Assembly (NCBI GenBank): GCA_910577255.1
Contig: CAJTMH010000003.1
Location: 310,001 to 374,000 of the forward strand
Source: an uncultured Duncaniella sp.
GTDB lineage: Bacteria > Bacteroidota > Bacteroidia > Bacteroidales > Muribaculaceae
Length of the DNA stretch: 64,000 nt
Direction of reading: 5' to 3'
Below the pieces are notes generated by a model that was given only the letters and a program-made list of their open reading frames with translations, was not told the DNA's origin and did no database searches. The translations under genes and the position numbers were made by a program. Shown here in pieces: positions 31,928 to 42,800 of the stretch; position 1 is the stretch's first letter, and each line of letters opens with the position of its first letter.

Positions 31928-34153
31928 TTACTTCAGTTCGAATGGTATCTTGGCCTTGATGTCGGTTGAGGATGCTCCGATATAGATGGTGAATTTCCCG
32001 GGTTCGGCTTTCCATGATGAGGTGGCCTCGTCATAGAATTTTAAATCGTCAACAGTGACAGGGAATGTTACGGTTTCTTCTTGACCGGGCTGCAGTGAGA
32101 CTTTGGCAAATGCCTTAAGTTCCTTGAGCGGACGAAGCACAGAAGCTTTGTCATCACCAATATAGAGCTGGACTATTTCCTTGCCTTCGCAGTCACCGGT
32201 GTTTTTCACTGTCACGCTTGCAGTGAGGGTGCCACCGTCAGTGAGGGTTTTGGAATCGGCCCGAGGATTGCTGTAGGTGAAGTCAGTGTAGCTGAGGCCA
32301 TGTCCGAAGGGGAAGAGGGCCGGAATTTTCTTTGTGTCGTGCCAGCGGTAGCCCACGAGGATGTCCTCTTTATAGTCCTGGCGGATAGAATCGCCAGGAT
32401 ATGAGATGGTGCCGAAGTGGTGGGCACCGTTGTCTTCCAGACGGGCCGGGAAGGAGAAGGGGAGCTTTCCTGAGGGATTGATGTTGCCGCTGAGGACTCC
32501 GGCAAGTGATTTACCGGCCATTGATCCGAGATACCATCCCTGCACGATAGCGGGGACTTTGGCTGCCCATGGCATTTCAACGGCATTGCCTGTGAGAAGC
32601 ACAACCACCAGATTCGGGTTGGCTGCCTGAAGTTCGGTGATAAGTTCGGGCTGACCGAACGGGAGCGCGTACTCCAGACGGTCACCGCCTTCGCAGTCCT
32701 GGAAATGATTCTTGTTCAAGCCTCCTACCATGATTACCAATCCTGCGTTCTTGGCCATCTCCACGGCTTTGGCACGGAGTGAATCGGTGACAGCGGCAGG
32801 GATGACATCGGCGTGTCCATACATTGGACGTCCGGCTGCATAACCCTGAGTGTACTCTATTTTATCGCCATAGATAGCCTTGAGGCCATCGAGCGGTGTG
32901 ACAATGTCCTTTGGTTTGAGCTCACTTGATCCACCGCCGGCCATAAGATTGCGTGTGGCATTGTCGCCCACCACAAGGATGCGGTCATACTTGTCGGGCT
33001 GAATCGGCAGAAGCTTGCCCTCCTTCTTTGACACAGGTGAGTTCTTAAGGAGCACGATGGCTTCGTTGCCTATCTGCTCGGCAACGGCGTAATGCTCAGG
33101 AGTGGCTACCGAACCGAATGGCTTGTTACGGTTCATGGCAGTGCGGAAATTGAGGCGAAGGAGACGGCGCACCTTATCGTCGAGCGTCGACATAGGTACT
33201 TCTCCTGCCTGGAGCATGTTGAGGTATGGATTGGCGAGGTAATAATCGTCGGTAGTGAAGGCGCTTTCGGAGGTGAGTCCATTAGTGTAGGAACCCATCT
33301 CGAGGTCGAGTCCATAGAGGGCTGCTTCGCGGGTGTCGTGTGCGCCACCCCAGTCAGTGACAACCACTCCGTCAAACCCCCAGTCGTCCTTAAGGATTTT
33401 GTTAAGGAGCACTTCGTTGTGACAGCAGTGCTGGCCACGGAACTTGTTGTAAGCTCCCATTATTGACCAGCTTCCACCATCGACGACGGCGCGTTTGAAG
33501 GCCGGCAGATAAATCTCGTGCAGAGCACGGTCGCTGAGATTGACATCTATGTGGCCTCGCCACAGCTCCTGATTGTTGAGGGCATAATGCTTCACGCAGG
33601 CTGCCACTCCGTTTTTCTGCATACCCTTGATGTAGGGCACCACCAACTCTCCGGCGAGATACGGGTCTTCGCCCATGTACTCGAAGTTTCGGCCATTGAG
33701 GGGTGTACGGTAGATGTTGACACCGGGGCCGAGCATCATATCCTTTTCGCGATAGAGTGCCTCTTCAGCAAGGGCATTGCCGTAATCATAGGACAAATCC
33801 TTGTTCCATGTGGCCGCAAGGGCAGTGAGTGCAGGGAATGCGGTTATGGAATCGTTGGTGCGTCCGGAGTATCCCCAGTCGTTCCAATTGATTTCGGCAC
33901 GTACACCGTGTGGCCCATCGCTCATCCAAAGGTCAGGGATGCCAAGGCGCGCCACGCCAGGTGACGCGAATTTACCTTCGGCATGACACATTGCCACTTT
34001 CTCACGCAGGGTCATGCGTGAAAGAGCGTCCTCGACGCGTTCATCCAAAGGCCGGCTTTCGTCCAGATAGGCCGGAAGCGTGGAGTCGGCATTTACAGGC
34101 GCGACTGACACAATGGCCATTGTGAGCGAGAGTAGTGATGATTTGATATGCAT
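31928..34153 (-). CDS. GH3 beta-glucosidase
   Basis: A 741-residue exported enzyme (signal peptide MHIKSSLLSLTMAIVSVAPV, cleavage near NADS). The GH3 N-terminal barrel ends in GFDGVVVTDWGGAHDT, whose Asp267 is the expected nucleophile. The C-terminal alpha/beta domain shows VGDNATRNLMAGGGSSELKP and NPSGKLPFSFPARLED, and an FN3-like tail (GKEIVQLYIGDD) completes the family layout. It would remove terminal glucose from cello- or xylogluco-oligosaccharides in the periplasm. It is 36 bases after the GH2 gene and last in the minus-strand enzyme operon. Confidence 0.93.
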   Translation of the reverse strand: MHIKSSLLSLTMAIVSVAPVNADSTLPAYLDESRPLDERVEDALSRMTLREKVAMCHAEGKFASPGVARLGIPDLWMSDGPHGVRAEINWNDWGYSGRTNDSITAFPALTALAATWNKDLSYDYGNALAEEALYREKDMMLGPGVNIYRTPLNGRNFEYMGEDPYLAGELVVPYIKGMQKNGVAACVKHYALNNQELWRGHIDVNLSDRALHEIYLPAFKRAVVDGGSWSIMGAYNKFRGQHCCHNEVLLNKILKDDWGFDGVVVTDWGGAHDTREAALYGLDLEMGSYTNGLTSESAFTTDDYYLANPYLNMLQAGEVPMSTLDDKVRRLLRLNFRTAMNRNKPFGSVATPEHYAVAEQIGNEAIVLLKNSPVSKKEGKLLPIQPDKYDRILVVGDNATRNLMAGGGSSELKPKDIVTPLDGLKAIYGDKIEYTQGYAAGRPMYGHADVIPAAVTDSLRAKAVEMAKNAGLVIMVGGLNKNHFQDCEGGDRLEYALPFGQPELITELQAANPNLVVVLLTGNAVEMPWAAKVPAIVQGWYLGSMAGKSLAGVLSGNINPSGKLPFSFPARLEDNGAHHFGTISYPGDSIRQDYKEDILVGYRWHDTKKIPALFPFGHGLSYTDFTYSNPRADSKTLTDGGTLTASVTVKNTGDCEGKEIVQLYIGDDKASVLRPLKELKAFAKVSLQPGQEETVTFPVTVDDLKFYDEATSSWKAEPGKFTIYIGASSTDIKAKIPFELK

Positions 34154-34189
34154 GGGTAGATTGGTAAGATAGATTATAATGTGTTAGAA

Positions 34190-36709
34190 TTATTTCTGAG
34201 CGTTGATTGTGGCTGTGTAGGGTTTCAGTCCGTCAGCTGTGGCTGTGACGGTCACAGGTCCCTCCTGGCCGTCGTTCTGGACTATAAGCATGGCTTTGCC
34301 GTAGAAAGCTTTGCGCTTGTCGTCCTTGAAGCGTTCGAGCGAAGTGGGTGAGCCATTGTCAACTCCGGCATTGAAGCCGGCTCCGTCAACAGTGAAATGT
34401 ACCTGGTTTTCAGCCCAAGGACAGAGGTTGCCGTCGCGGTCAAGAATCTCCACCAGTACGTAGCTGAGATCGCGTCCGTCGGCACTGATAGTAGTGCGGT
34501 CGGGGGTGAGACGGATAGAATATGGGTCACCGGCAGTTGAAATCTGGCGTGTGGCCACGATTTCACCGTTGCGGCGGCTTACCGCTTTGACGGTACCTGG
34601 GGTGAATTTGAGTTTCCACGACACGTGATAGGTGCCGGGCTCTTTGCGACGTATGCCTTGCGACTCGCCGTTGAGGAAGAGCTCTACCTCGTCGGCGTTG
34701 TTATAGTAGGCCCAGAGGTCGACATCCTGTCCCTCTTCCCAGTTCCAGTGAGGGAAGAGGTGCAGTACGTTCTTGTCGGGGCGCCACTGCGACTGATACA
34801 TGTAATAGACATCTTTCGGAATGCCGGCAAGGTCCACAATGCCGAAGTAGGAGCTGCGAGCCGGCCATCCGAAGGGTGTTGGTTCGCCCAGATAGTCAAA
34901 TCCGGTCCAGATGAACTGTCCGGAGATGAAATCTTTCTCATCCATGTGGCGGAGAGTTCCTTCGTGGGTGTTTCCCCAGGGTACGTGACAATTGTCGTAG
35001 GAGGAGCAGGAGAATGATTCGTCATAGAAGGGGATGTCCCAACGTACGGGCCAGATATACATGGAGTCAGAGGGCATGCGGTAATAACCGCGGGTCATGA
35101 GCGCGGAGACGCTCTCGGTGATGATAAATGGTTTTCCGGGGAAATTTTGAGGGACACCGTCAAACCAGTCGTCGTGGTAGTTGAAGCCAATGATGTCAAG
35201 GGCTCCTGAACGGAAGAGATGGTTGCCAGGGTCGGGTTCGTTGCATCCGGCAGTCACCGGACGACTTTTGTCAAGATTCTTCACCATATCCACAAGTTTG
35301 CGGGTTAGGAGTGAATTGACGCTCATGCTGTCACCTTCGGCGGCGAGCATTTCCTTGCCATGGCCGAAGTTGAGGATGAGGTTGGCTTGTTCGAGCGACA
35401 GAGTGTCGGCCTTGGCGTCGCTCCATTGCTCGAGCACTTCGTTGCCTATGCTCCACATTATGATTGAAGGGTGGTTACGGTCACGTTTTACGAGATCGGT
35501 GAGGTCGCGTTCGTGCCATTCGGGGAAGTAGCGGGCATAGTCATGAGAGGTCTTTTGTTTCCGCCACATGTCGAATGTCTCGTCCATGACGAGGATGCCC
35601 ATGCGGTCGCAGAGATCAAGGACTTCAGGCGCAGGAGGGTTGTGGGAGGCTCGATAGGCGTTGACGCCCATTTCCTTCAGGATTTCAAGCTGACGCTGGA
35701 TGGCTCGAGTGTTTACCGCGGCTCCGAGAGCTCCGAGGTCATGATGCATGCACACACCTTTGATTTTCATCGGTTTGCCGTTGAGCGAGAAGCCTTTTTC
35801 TGCGTCAAAGTTAAAATAACGCAATCCCATAGGCTCTGAATATGTGTCGACCACTTTTCCGCCGTCAAGAATCTCGACGGTGGCTGTGTAGAGCCAGGGC
35901 TCTTCGGTGCTCCATAGGCGAGGGCGCTCGATGCGGAAGTTGGAGGTAACATCCACGGTCTTTTTCTTCGGCGCGGTGACAGGTGTGGATTGTGTGCCAA
36001 CACATGTGCCGTCGGGGGCAAAAATGCGTGCTATCACTTCCAGACGTTTGCGACGGTCGGAGTTATTGACAATTTCGGTGGTCATGGTCACGTCGGCGCT
36101 TTCGGCAGTGACATTGGAGGTGGTGATGTCGTTGCCCCACTGGGCCACATGCACTTGATTGAGCGGTCGCAGCCAGACGTTGCGGTATATGCCGCAGCCG
36201 CTATACCAACGGGAGTTGGGCTGCTCGGCATTGTCAACGCGAACGGCTATAGTGTTTTCACCGTCAGGATTGAGATAAGGAGTGAGATCGTAGCTGAAAG
36301 AAGCATAGCCATAGGGGCGGGTGCCGAGTTCATGACCATTGATGAAGACTGTGGAGTTCATATAGGCTCCATCGAAGTCAATGTGTATTTCATCTTTGGT
36401 CTTGTCGGCCGGGAGAGTGAAAGTCTTGCGGTACCAGCCTACTCCGCCGGGGAGAGCTCCGCCTCCGGTACCTGAAGGATTGGATTCGCTGAAATCACCT
36501 TCGATGGCCCAGTCGTGAGGGAGAGAGAGGCTGCGCCAATGAGAGTCGGAATATGCCGGTGATTCGAACCCAACGCTGTCGGCAAGGATAAAGCGCCAAC
36601 CATCATTGAAGGGTAGGGCGCGGCTGTCGGCTGCCGTTGACGAAAAATTGACAGCCCCGCCAACCAAGGCGAGGCATGCCAATGTAATCAGATTTGCCTT
36701 AGAAATCAT
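34190..36709 (-). CDS. GH2 beta-galactosidase
   Basis: An 839-residue exported enzyme with a signal peptide (NLITLACLALVGGAVNFSST). The N-terminal jelly roll (PFNDGWRFILADS, LPHDWAIEGDF) and immunoglobulin-like domain precede the barrel. There MWSIGNEVLEQW supplies the acid/base Glu424 and FIITESVSALMTRG the nucleophile Glu532. The C-terminal part (KLKFTPGTVKAVSRRNGEIV, VHFTVDGAGFNAGVDNGSP) matches the DUF4982 and invasin-like modules of Bacteroidales GH2 enzymes. In a xyloglucan locus it would cut the beta-1,2-galactose from side chains. It lies between the GH31 and GH3 genes with short gaps. Confidence 0.92.
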   Translation of the reverse strand: MISKANLITLACLALVGGAVNFSSTAADSRALPFNDGWRFILADSVGFESPAYSDSHWRSLSLPHDWAIEGDFSESNPSGTGGGALPGGVGWYRKTFTLPADKTKDEIHIDFDGAYMNSTVFINGHELGTRPYGYASFSYDLTPYLNPDGENTIAVRVDNAEQPNSRWYSGCGIYRNVWLRPLNQVHVAQWGNDITTSNVTAESADVTMTTEIVNNSDRRKRLEVIARIFAPDGTCVGTQSTPVTAPKKKTVDVTSNFRIERPRLWSTEEPWLYTATVEILDGGKVVDTYSEPMGLRYFNFDAEKGFSLNGKPMKIKGVCMHHDLGALGAAVNTRAIQRQLEILKEMGVNAYRASHNPPAPEVLDLCDRMGILVMDETFDMWRKQKTSHDYARYFPEWHERDLTDLVKRDRNHPSIIMWSIGNEVLEQWSDAKADTLSLEQANLILNFGHGKEMLAAEGDSMSVNSLLTRKLVDMVKNLDKSRPVTAGCNEPDPGNHLFRSGALDIIGFNYHDDWFDGVPQNFPGKPFIITESVSALMTRGYYRMPSDSMYIWPVRWDIPFYDESFSCSSYDNCHVPWGNTHEGTLRHMDEKDFISGQFIWTGFDYLGEPTPFGWPARSSYFGIVDLAGIPKDVYYMYQSQWRPDKNVLHLFPHWNWEEGQDVDLWAYYNNADEVELFLNGESQGIRRKEPGTYHVSWKLKFTPGTVKAVSRRNGEIVATRQISTAGDPYSIRLTPDRTTISADGRDLSYVLVEILDRDGNLCPWAENQVHFTVDGAGFNAGVDNGSPTSLERFKDDKRKAFYGKAMLIVQNDGQEGPVTVTATADGLKPYTATINAQK

Positions 36710-36733
36710 ATAAAACTATTGTGTAACATAAAG

Positions 36734-39613
36734 TTAGATTCGCACAACTTGACGTTTGCCATCGTAGGTCACTTCAACTCCCTTGTTGTCACGGTTGTAG
36801 CCACGAGGAGAGTCCTTTGAGACCTTGACGATGTTGAATTTACGTTCCTTGAGCATGCCGGGGAATTCTCCCTTGCGGTCACCGATGGTGAGGGTGCCGG
36901 CGGCATTGTCGTAGGTGAAGGGAATCATGGCGTATTGACCCTTCTCGTAATTGTAGTTGAGGTTTTCATCCTCATAGAGGGTAAATGATCCGTCCTGGCC
37001 GGCATAGACATAGAGGTCAATCAGGTCGGCAGGTTTTTCGTCGCTCCACTGCATGGCGGGACCGAAGGGGATAATGGCACCCGAGCGTGCATAGAGCGGG
37101 ATACGTTCGTAGGGGGCAGAGACGTTTAGGAGTTGACCGCCGTCAATTGCCTTGCCGGTGTAGAAGTCATACCATTCAGCGCCTTCAGGGAAGTAAACTT
37201 CACGAGAAGTTGCACCGTAGGCATAGACCGGAGCCACGAGCAACGAGGGTCCGAACATGTATTCGTCGCCGATGTTGCGTGTTTTTTTGTCGGCAGTGAA
37301 GTCCATGACGAGAGGACGCATGATGGTGTAGTCGTCAAAGTGGGTCATGCCTGCGAGCGAGTAGATGTAGGGCATCATGTCGTAGCGCAGATTGGTATAG
37401 TAGACCACAGACTTGTAAGCCGGGTGGTTTTCAGGCGCGATGTTGAAGATTTCGCGGTAAGGCCACTGGCCATGGGCGCGGAAGAGGGGGCAGAATGCTC
37501 CGAACTGATACCAACGGGTGTTGAGTTCGCGCCATTCCTTTAGGTCGGCGTTTTCTTTGCCTGTCTTTGCGAATTCGGCGGCAGCCTTCACGTAGCGGTC
37601 CTCGACGCAGAATCCGCCGATGTCCATTGTCCAGTAGGGTATGCCTGAGGCCGCGAAGTTAAGACCGGCTGAAATCTGCGCCTTCATGTCTTCCCAGCGG
37701 GTGGCGATATCGCCGCTCCATGTTGCTGTAGAGTAGCGCTGCTGACCTGCGAAGCCTGAACGAGTGAGGAGGAATACACGTTTGTCGGGATCATATCCGC
37801 GCTGGCCGTCATAGATGGCTTCGGCGTTCATGAGACCATAGGCGTTGAAATATTTGGTCGATGGACCAAGTGCGGTAGGTGTGATGAGGTCTTTACGATA
37901 CTGGAGGTCTGTACAGTCGCGGATGTTTGGCTCTGATGCGTCCATCCACCATGCGTCGATGCCCAGGGGCACGTAATGCTCTTCCATCTGATGCCAGAAG
38001 AGTTTGCGGGCGTCAGCGTTGTAAGCATCATAGAATGAACCGAGGTAACCGGGGCCTACCCAGTCACGGATGCTGTCCTGAACAGGGAGTTTGTACATCC
38101 ATCCGTTGCGGTCAAATTCTTTGTAATGCTCGGTGGTGACGTAGAATTTAGGCCATACAGATATCATGACGCGTCCGTTCATGTCATGGATTGAATCAAC
38201 CATACCTTTGGGGTCGGGGAAACGTTCGCGGTCGAATTCGTGGCTGCCCCATGAATCTTGTTTCCAGTGGAGCCAGTCGATTACGATGTTGTCGATAGGT
38301 ATCTGACGTTTGCGGAATTCCGCGAGTGTGGAGAGGACTTCGTCAGAAGTGTTGTATTTCTCGCGGCTCTGCCAGTAGCCCATCACCCATTTCGCCATGA
38401 TGGGGGCTTTGCCTGTAAGTTGACGGTAGCCGTGGATGACGTCGTCCATGTCGTCGCCATAGATAAAGTAGTAGTCAATCTGGCTTTGCATTTCGCCCCA
38501 CCAGCTCATTTGCATCTGGTCTTTATTGTCGCGGGGCGCATAGGCGCGGAGACCGCAGTAGGCCACAGCTCCGTTGGGTTCCCATTCTATTTTGATGGGC
38601 ACACGCTTGCCTTTTTCGAGGTTCACGGCAAATTTGTAGGAATTGGGGTTCCAGGCTGTGCGCCAACGGCGGGGTACAACCGGTTTACCGTCGATGTAAA
38701 CAGTTTGATAGCCTGAATAGTAAAGGATGAATTTGTATTCACCGGTCTCGAGCGGTTCGATTTCGCCTTCATAGGTGATATGGCTGCCGTTGTAATTGAA
38801 ATCCTGAGGCAGGTTTACCACGTGGGTCAGTTCCTTGCGGATGAGATGCTCGAAATAGATTGAATCCTCACGCTGTACGAGGGTGGGCTGGTCGGCAGAA
38901 GCCGGAACGTAGGTGCCGGTCAGGGCTCCTTCTTTTCCGTCTTTGTCGTAGATTTTGAATACCTGGCCAAGTTGTTTGTATGGCTCGGGATTGCCGAAAC
39001 GGCAGAGCGAGTAGCTATCCCAAAGAATGCCGTAGTTGTCGGTCGACATCACGAAGGGGACAGATACCTTGGTGTTGTATTGGAAAAGTTCTTCGTTGAG
39101 TCCCTTATAATTGAACTCGTCAGCCTGGTGCTGTCCGAGACCATATATACCCTCCTCATCGTTGAGCGATTCGAAGACCTGACGGACGGTGTAGCCCTTG
39201 GTGTCCTCAACTTCAATCGGGGAGAATGTGCGGCCCCCGTCGGCTTCTGAAACTATGAGGCTGCCGTTTTTATCGTAGAATTTAACATCTCCTGTCGAGA
39301 GGGCGACTGTGGCTTTGATTTCAGCCGTAACAACAGATACGGTCGAGTCGGTCTCTTCAATAGAGAAACCGGTCTTGCCTTCCTGAGGCACGGTCACAAG
39401 GCTCTGATCGTCGGCAAAGGTCTTGTCGGGGGTAGCTGAGACGCGAATTATCTTATCGCCAAGCACTTGGAGACGAACTTTGCGGACAGAGTTTTCATCT
39501 GTCTGGGCGACGTTGACCGTAATCCCATTGTCGCTCTTCTCATATTTTCCCGATGCACATGACATCACCATTAGCGATGCAAGCAGCGAGGCTGAAAGAT
39601 GTCGAAATTTCAT
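36734..39613 (-). CDS. GH31 alpha-xylosidase-type enzyme with PA14 insert
   Basis: A 959-residue lipoprotein (SASLLASLMVMSCASGKYE, Cys19). A beta-sandwich is followed by a PA14 domain at about 230-365 (ITYEGEIEPLETGEYKFILY, YIDGKPVVPRRWR). The GH31 barrel starts near YFIYGDDMDDVIHGYRQLTG. The nucleophile is Asp558 in AWWMDASEPN and the acid/base is Asp635 in TWSGDIATRW. A PA14-containing GH31 next to GH2, GH3 and GH5 is the pattern of characterised Bacteroides xyloglucan alpha-xylosidases. Alpha-glucosidase activity is possible in principle, but the context favours xylosidase. It is the first gene after the HTCS on the minus strand. Confidence 0.9.
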   Translation of the reverse strand: MKFRHLSASLLASLMVMSCASGKYEKSDNGITVNVAQTDENSVRKVRLQVLGDKIIRVSATPDKTFADDQSLVTVPQEGKTGFSIEETDSTVSVVTAEIKATVALSTGDVKFYDKNGSLIVSEADGGRTFSPIEVEDTKGYTVRQVFESLNDEEGIYGLGQHQADEFNYKGLNEELFQYNTKVSVPFVMSTDNYGILWDSYSLCRFGNPEPYKQLGQVFKIYDKDGKEGALTGTYVPASADQPTLVQREDSIYFEHLIRKELTHVVNLPQDFNYNGSHITYEGEIEPLETGEYKFILYYSGYQTVYIDGKPVVPRRWRTAWNPNSYKFAVNLEKGKRVPIKIEWEPNGAVAYCGLRAYAPRDNKDQMQMSWWGEMQSQIDYYFIYGDDMDDVIHGYRQLTGKAPIMAKWVMGYWQSREKYNTSDEVLSTLAEFRKRQIPIDNIVIDWLHWKQDSWGSHEFDRERFPDPKGMVDSIHDMNGRVMISVWPKFYVTTEHYKEFDRNGWMYKLPVQDSIRDWVGPGYLGSFYDAYNADARKLFWHQMEEHYVPLGIDAWWMDASEPNIRDCTDLQYRKDLITPTALGPSTKYFNAYGLMNAEAIYDGQRGYDPDKRVFLLTRSGFAGQQRYSTATWSGDIATRWEDMKAQISAGLNFAASGIPYWTMDIGGFCVEDRYVKAAAEFAKTGKENADLKEWRELNTRWYQFGAFCPLFRAHGQWPYREIFNIAPENHPAYKSVVYYTNLRYDMMPYIYSLAGMTHFDDYTIMRPLVMDFTADKKTRNIGDEYMFGPSLLVAPVYAYGATSREVYFPEGAEWYDFYTGKAIDGGQLLNVSAPYERIPLYARSGAIIPFGPAMQWSDEKPADLIDLYVYAGQDGSFTLYEDENLNYNYEKGQYAMIPFTYDNAAGTLTIGDRKGEFPGMLKERKFNIVKVSKDSPRGYNRDNKGVEVTYDGKRQVVRI

Positions 39614-39732
39614 AGGTAGTAGAGATAGTATATGAATAATGTTTTTTGTTTTCCCGGTAATTAGCGATGATGGTTTGCAGATAGAAATCAGTAATAATGG
39701 ATTCGCATTGCAAAATCAACTTTTATGTTTTG

Positions 39733-39740
39733 CAAAGTTA
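39733..39740 (-). promoter_or_regulatory. Candidate -7 element of the GH31-GH2-GH3 operon
   Basis: The minus strand reads TAACTTTG, an exact -7 match, with a leader of about 115 bases to the GH31 start. The sequence where TTTG should be falls in the HTCS terminator hairpin and does not match, which would fit a promoter that needs an activator. Confidence 0.45.
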
Positions 39741-39749
39741 CATAATAAA

Positions 39750-39787
39750 CCCACGCATGTTGATAAAATAATGTTGACGTGCGTGGG
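39750..39787 (-). terminator. Terminator of the HTCS gene
   Basis: CCCACGCA (39750-39757) pairs with TGCGTGGG (39780-39787); the stem extends inward with wobble pairs. It lies 34 bases past the HTCS stop, and on the minus strand TTTATTATG follows. Confidence 0.75.
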
Positions 39788-39821
39788 CTCAAATGATTTC
39801 AGAGGGGGTTGAAATGTTAAC

Positions 39822-42800
39822 TTATACCGGATAATTTGTTGTCCTTTCCTCTTGTTCCTGATAAACCGAGGGGAGAATGCCAAATTCTTCTTTGAAATAT
39901 TTGCTGAAGTATTTCGGGTTGTTATAGCCTAACTGATAGGCGATTTCAGAGACGTTGAGCTGGCTCTCACGCAACATTTGTGCTCCTCGTTTGAGACGGA
40001 TGAGGCGAATGAACTCCACAGGCGTCTTGCCGGTGATGGCTTTTAACTTTTTGTAGAGGTGAACACGGCTCATGCCGAGGTGGCTGCTGAGTTCCTCCAC
40101 GGAAAGTTCGGGCCGCTTGATGTTGGCCACCACGTATTTCACGGCCTTTTCCACCATCTTTTCGTCGAGCGAGGTGATCTTGATGCGTTCGGGTTCGGGA
40201 TCGATGAGCGAACGGCCGGCTCCCTTGCGGGTAAGGCTGATCAGTTTCTTCATCCGCAGAAGCAGTAGGTCGATGTTGAACGGCTTGGTCACATAGTCGT
40301 CAGCTCCTATGGTGAGACCCTCCACTTTGGCCTGCACATCATGTTTGGCGGTGAGGATGATGATGGGTGTGGATGAATGGTCGGGGTCCGATTTGATGGT
40401 GCGGCACAACTCGATACCGTCCATCTCGGGCATCATGAGATCTGTGAGGATTATGGCTGGTTTTATTGACTGGAGTAGCTTCATGGCAGCTTTGCCATCG
40501 CATGCGGTGACGACATGGAATTCGTTGCTCAGACCATCTTTGAGAAAATCGAGCATATCCTGGCTGTCGTCAGCTACGAGTGCTATAGGCTTGTCGTTTT
40601 TTTCGGACGGAATGCTCTGAGTAACCGTCTTTTTGTTCTGTGGCTGCTGAGAGGGTGTAGGGACTATCTCTGCCTCTGGAGTTTCGTCCGGTGCCGGAAG
40701 AGCGGGAGCCGAATTTTCATCATCGGATGCGGATTCCGGTCTCGTAACCGTCAGAGGGTGAGGATTTTTGACGATAGGTATCTCAATGATGAACACACTT
40801 CCCTGCCCGGTGTTGTCCTCTACGCGGATAGAGCCATTGTGGACATTGATGTATTCTTTTACAAGGCTCAGGCCTATTCCGTTGCCCATTCCTGTGGTTT
40901 GGTGGGCATTTTCTCCGGCTTGATAGAAGCGTTCGAAGATGTGGGGTTTGTCGCTGTCCTTGATGCCGATTCCTGTGTCGGCCACTTTTATGATGATATC
41001 GGTATCGGTCTTTTCGACTGACACATCTACTTTGCCACCCTCCGGGGTGAATTTGAAGGCGTTCCCGAGGAGGTTCATGATGACTTTGGATATTTTGTCC
41101 TCGTCAAACATCACATCGAGCGAGGGCAACGAGGAGTGGAATTCAAGACCTATGTTTTTGCGCTCGGAGAACATGGTAAATGACTGACATACAGAGCGTA
41201 TGAAGCTTACGATATCACCCTCGGTGGCCTGGAGTGTGAGACCTGCCACTTCGTTCTTGCGGAAGTCGAGCAGCTGGTTCACAAGGTTGAGCAGACGCTG
41301 GGCATTGTTGTGCATGAGGGTGAGCCGGCGGAGTTGCGCTTCGTCCTTGGTGTCGCGCATCATGTTCTCAAGAGGCGACACAATCAGGGTTAGCGGGGTG
41401 CGGAGGTCATGGCTGACGTTGGTGAAGAATTTGAATTTCAGCTGGTTGAGTTCCTCTTGCTTCTGCAACGCATCCTGACGGCGCCGTTCATTGAATTTGC
41501 GGCGTTCGGCATTGCGTATCATGCGGTAGACCAGATATACGGCCCCGATGAACAGGAGGATGTATAGAAGAATTGCCCACGGGGTGGCCCAGAATGGGGG
41601 ATGGATGGTGATATCGAGCGCTGCGGCGGAGACGCTTTCATATCCGTCGCTGTTGACGGCGCGCACAAGCAGACGGTAATGGCCGGGTGAAAGATTGGTG
41701 TAAGTGACGCTGTTGGCTGAATTCTGTGTCTGTAGCCATTCGTTGCTAAATCCTTCAAGCTTATAATAGTAAGTGGTCTTTTCGGGCAGGACGTAGTTGT
41801 CGGTGGCGAAGGTGACGGTGAATGTGGTGTTGCCAGGCCACAGATTCACTTTTCCGTCGCGGTTGAGCGAGCCTTTGATTATGACTTTTCCGTCAATAGT
41901 CTCTCCGGGAGCCACTTCGTGGTTGCCTACCCGGAATCCGGTGAACATCACTTTTGGAAGTGTGCGGTTGAGGGTGATGCCGTCGGGTTTGAAATGATTG
42001 ATGCCATAGAGGCCGCCGACGAGGAGTTCGCCGGAAGGTAGCATTGCGAATGATCGTTGGTTGAAATCGCTGTTCTGCAAGCCGTCGCGGGAGTCGTAGG
42101 AGCGTGAAGTGGTGGAGAAATCCCCTGTTTTCTCATCGAATTTCACTTTGATGTTTATAAGATTGCTCCCTTCGGTAGCCCAGATGTCCACCCCGCGGTC
42201 CTCGGCGACACCAAGTACGAATGGAGCCCGGAGTGAGCCCGGATATAGGGGGACAGAGTGTAGTTTGTCACGGCGTGTGTCATAGGCACTTAGACCTCTC
42301 TGCGATGCTATCCAAAGCAGCCCTCGGGAGTCGAATAGGAGTTCGTTGACGTTGCCGGTGTCAAAGGCGCCGAGAGAGGATATTTTTTGTGTGGTGGGAT
42401 TGTAGACGCACACTCCGTTTGAGGTGCCAATGTACAGGCTTCCGTCATCGGCCTTGGCGAGGGTAAGGATATAGTTGGACGCGAGTCCTGAATTGGTTTT
42501 ATTGTAGACGGTCAGTTGACGTGTCGCCGGGTCGAAGTAGATGAGGCCTCCTCCCAGAGCACCTATCCATAAGGCTCCGTTATCGGCATCCTCGATGGCC
42601 CATGGGTATACGTTGTCGAGTTGAGTGCCGGCCGAAATCCTCGTGAAATGTCCGTCGCGGAAGGCTTTGAGTCCGCGGGAGAAGCACCCCACATATATTG
42701 TTCCATCGGTAGTCTGGTGGAGCGTGGTGATAGCTCTCGGGTTTCCGCTGTCTGCCGGGTCGGGATAGGAGGTTATGGTGCCGGTGGATGGTGACCATTT

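Noticed and set aside
36734..39613. GH31 as part of a starch locus
   Set aside because: No GH13 or GH97 genes are present, while PA14, GH2, GH3 and BACON-GH5 fit xyloglucan much better.
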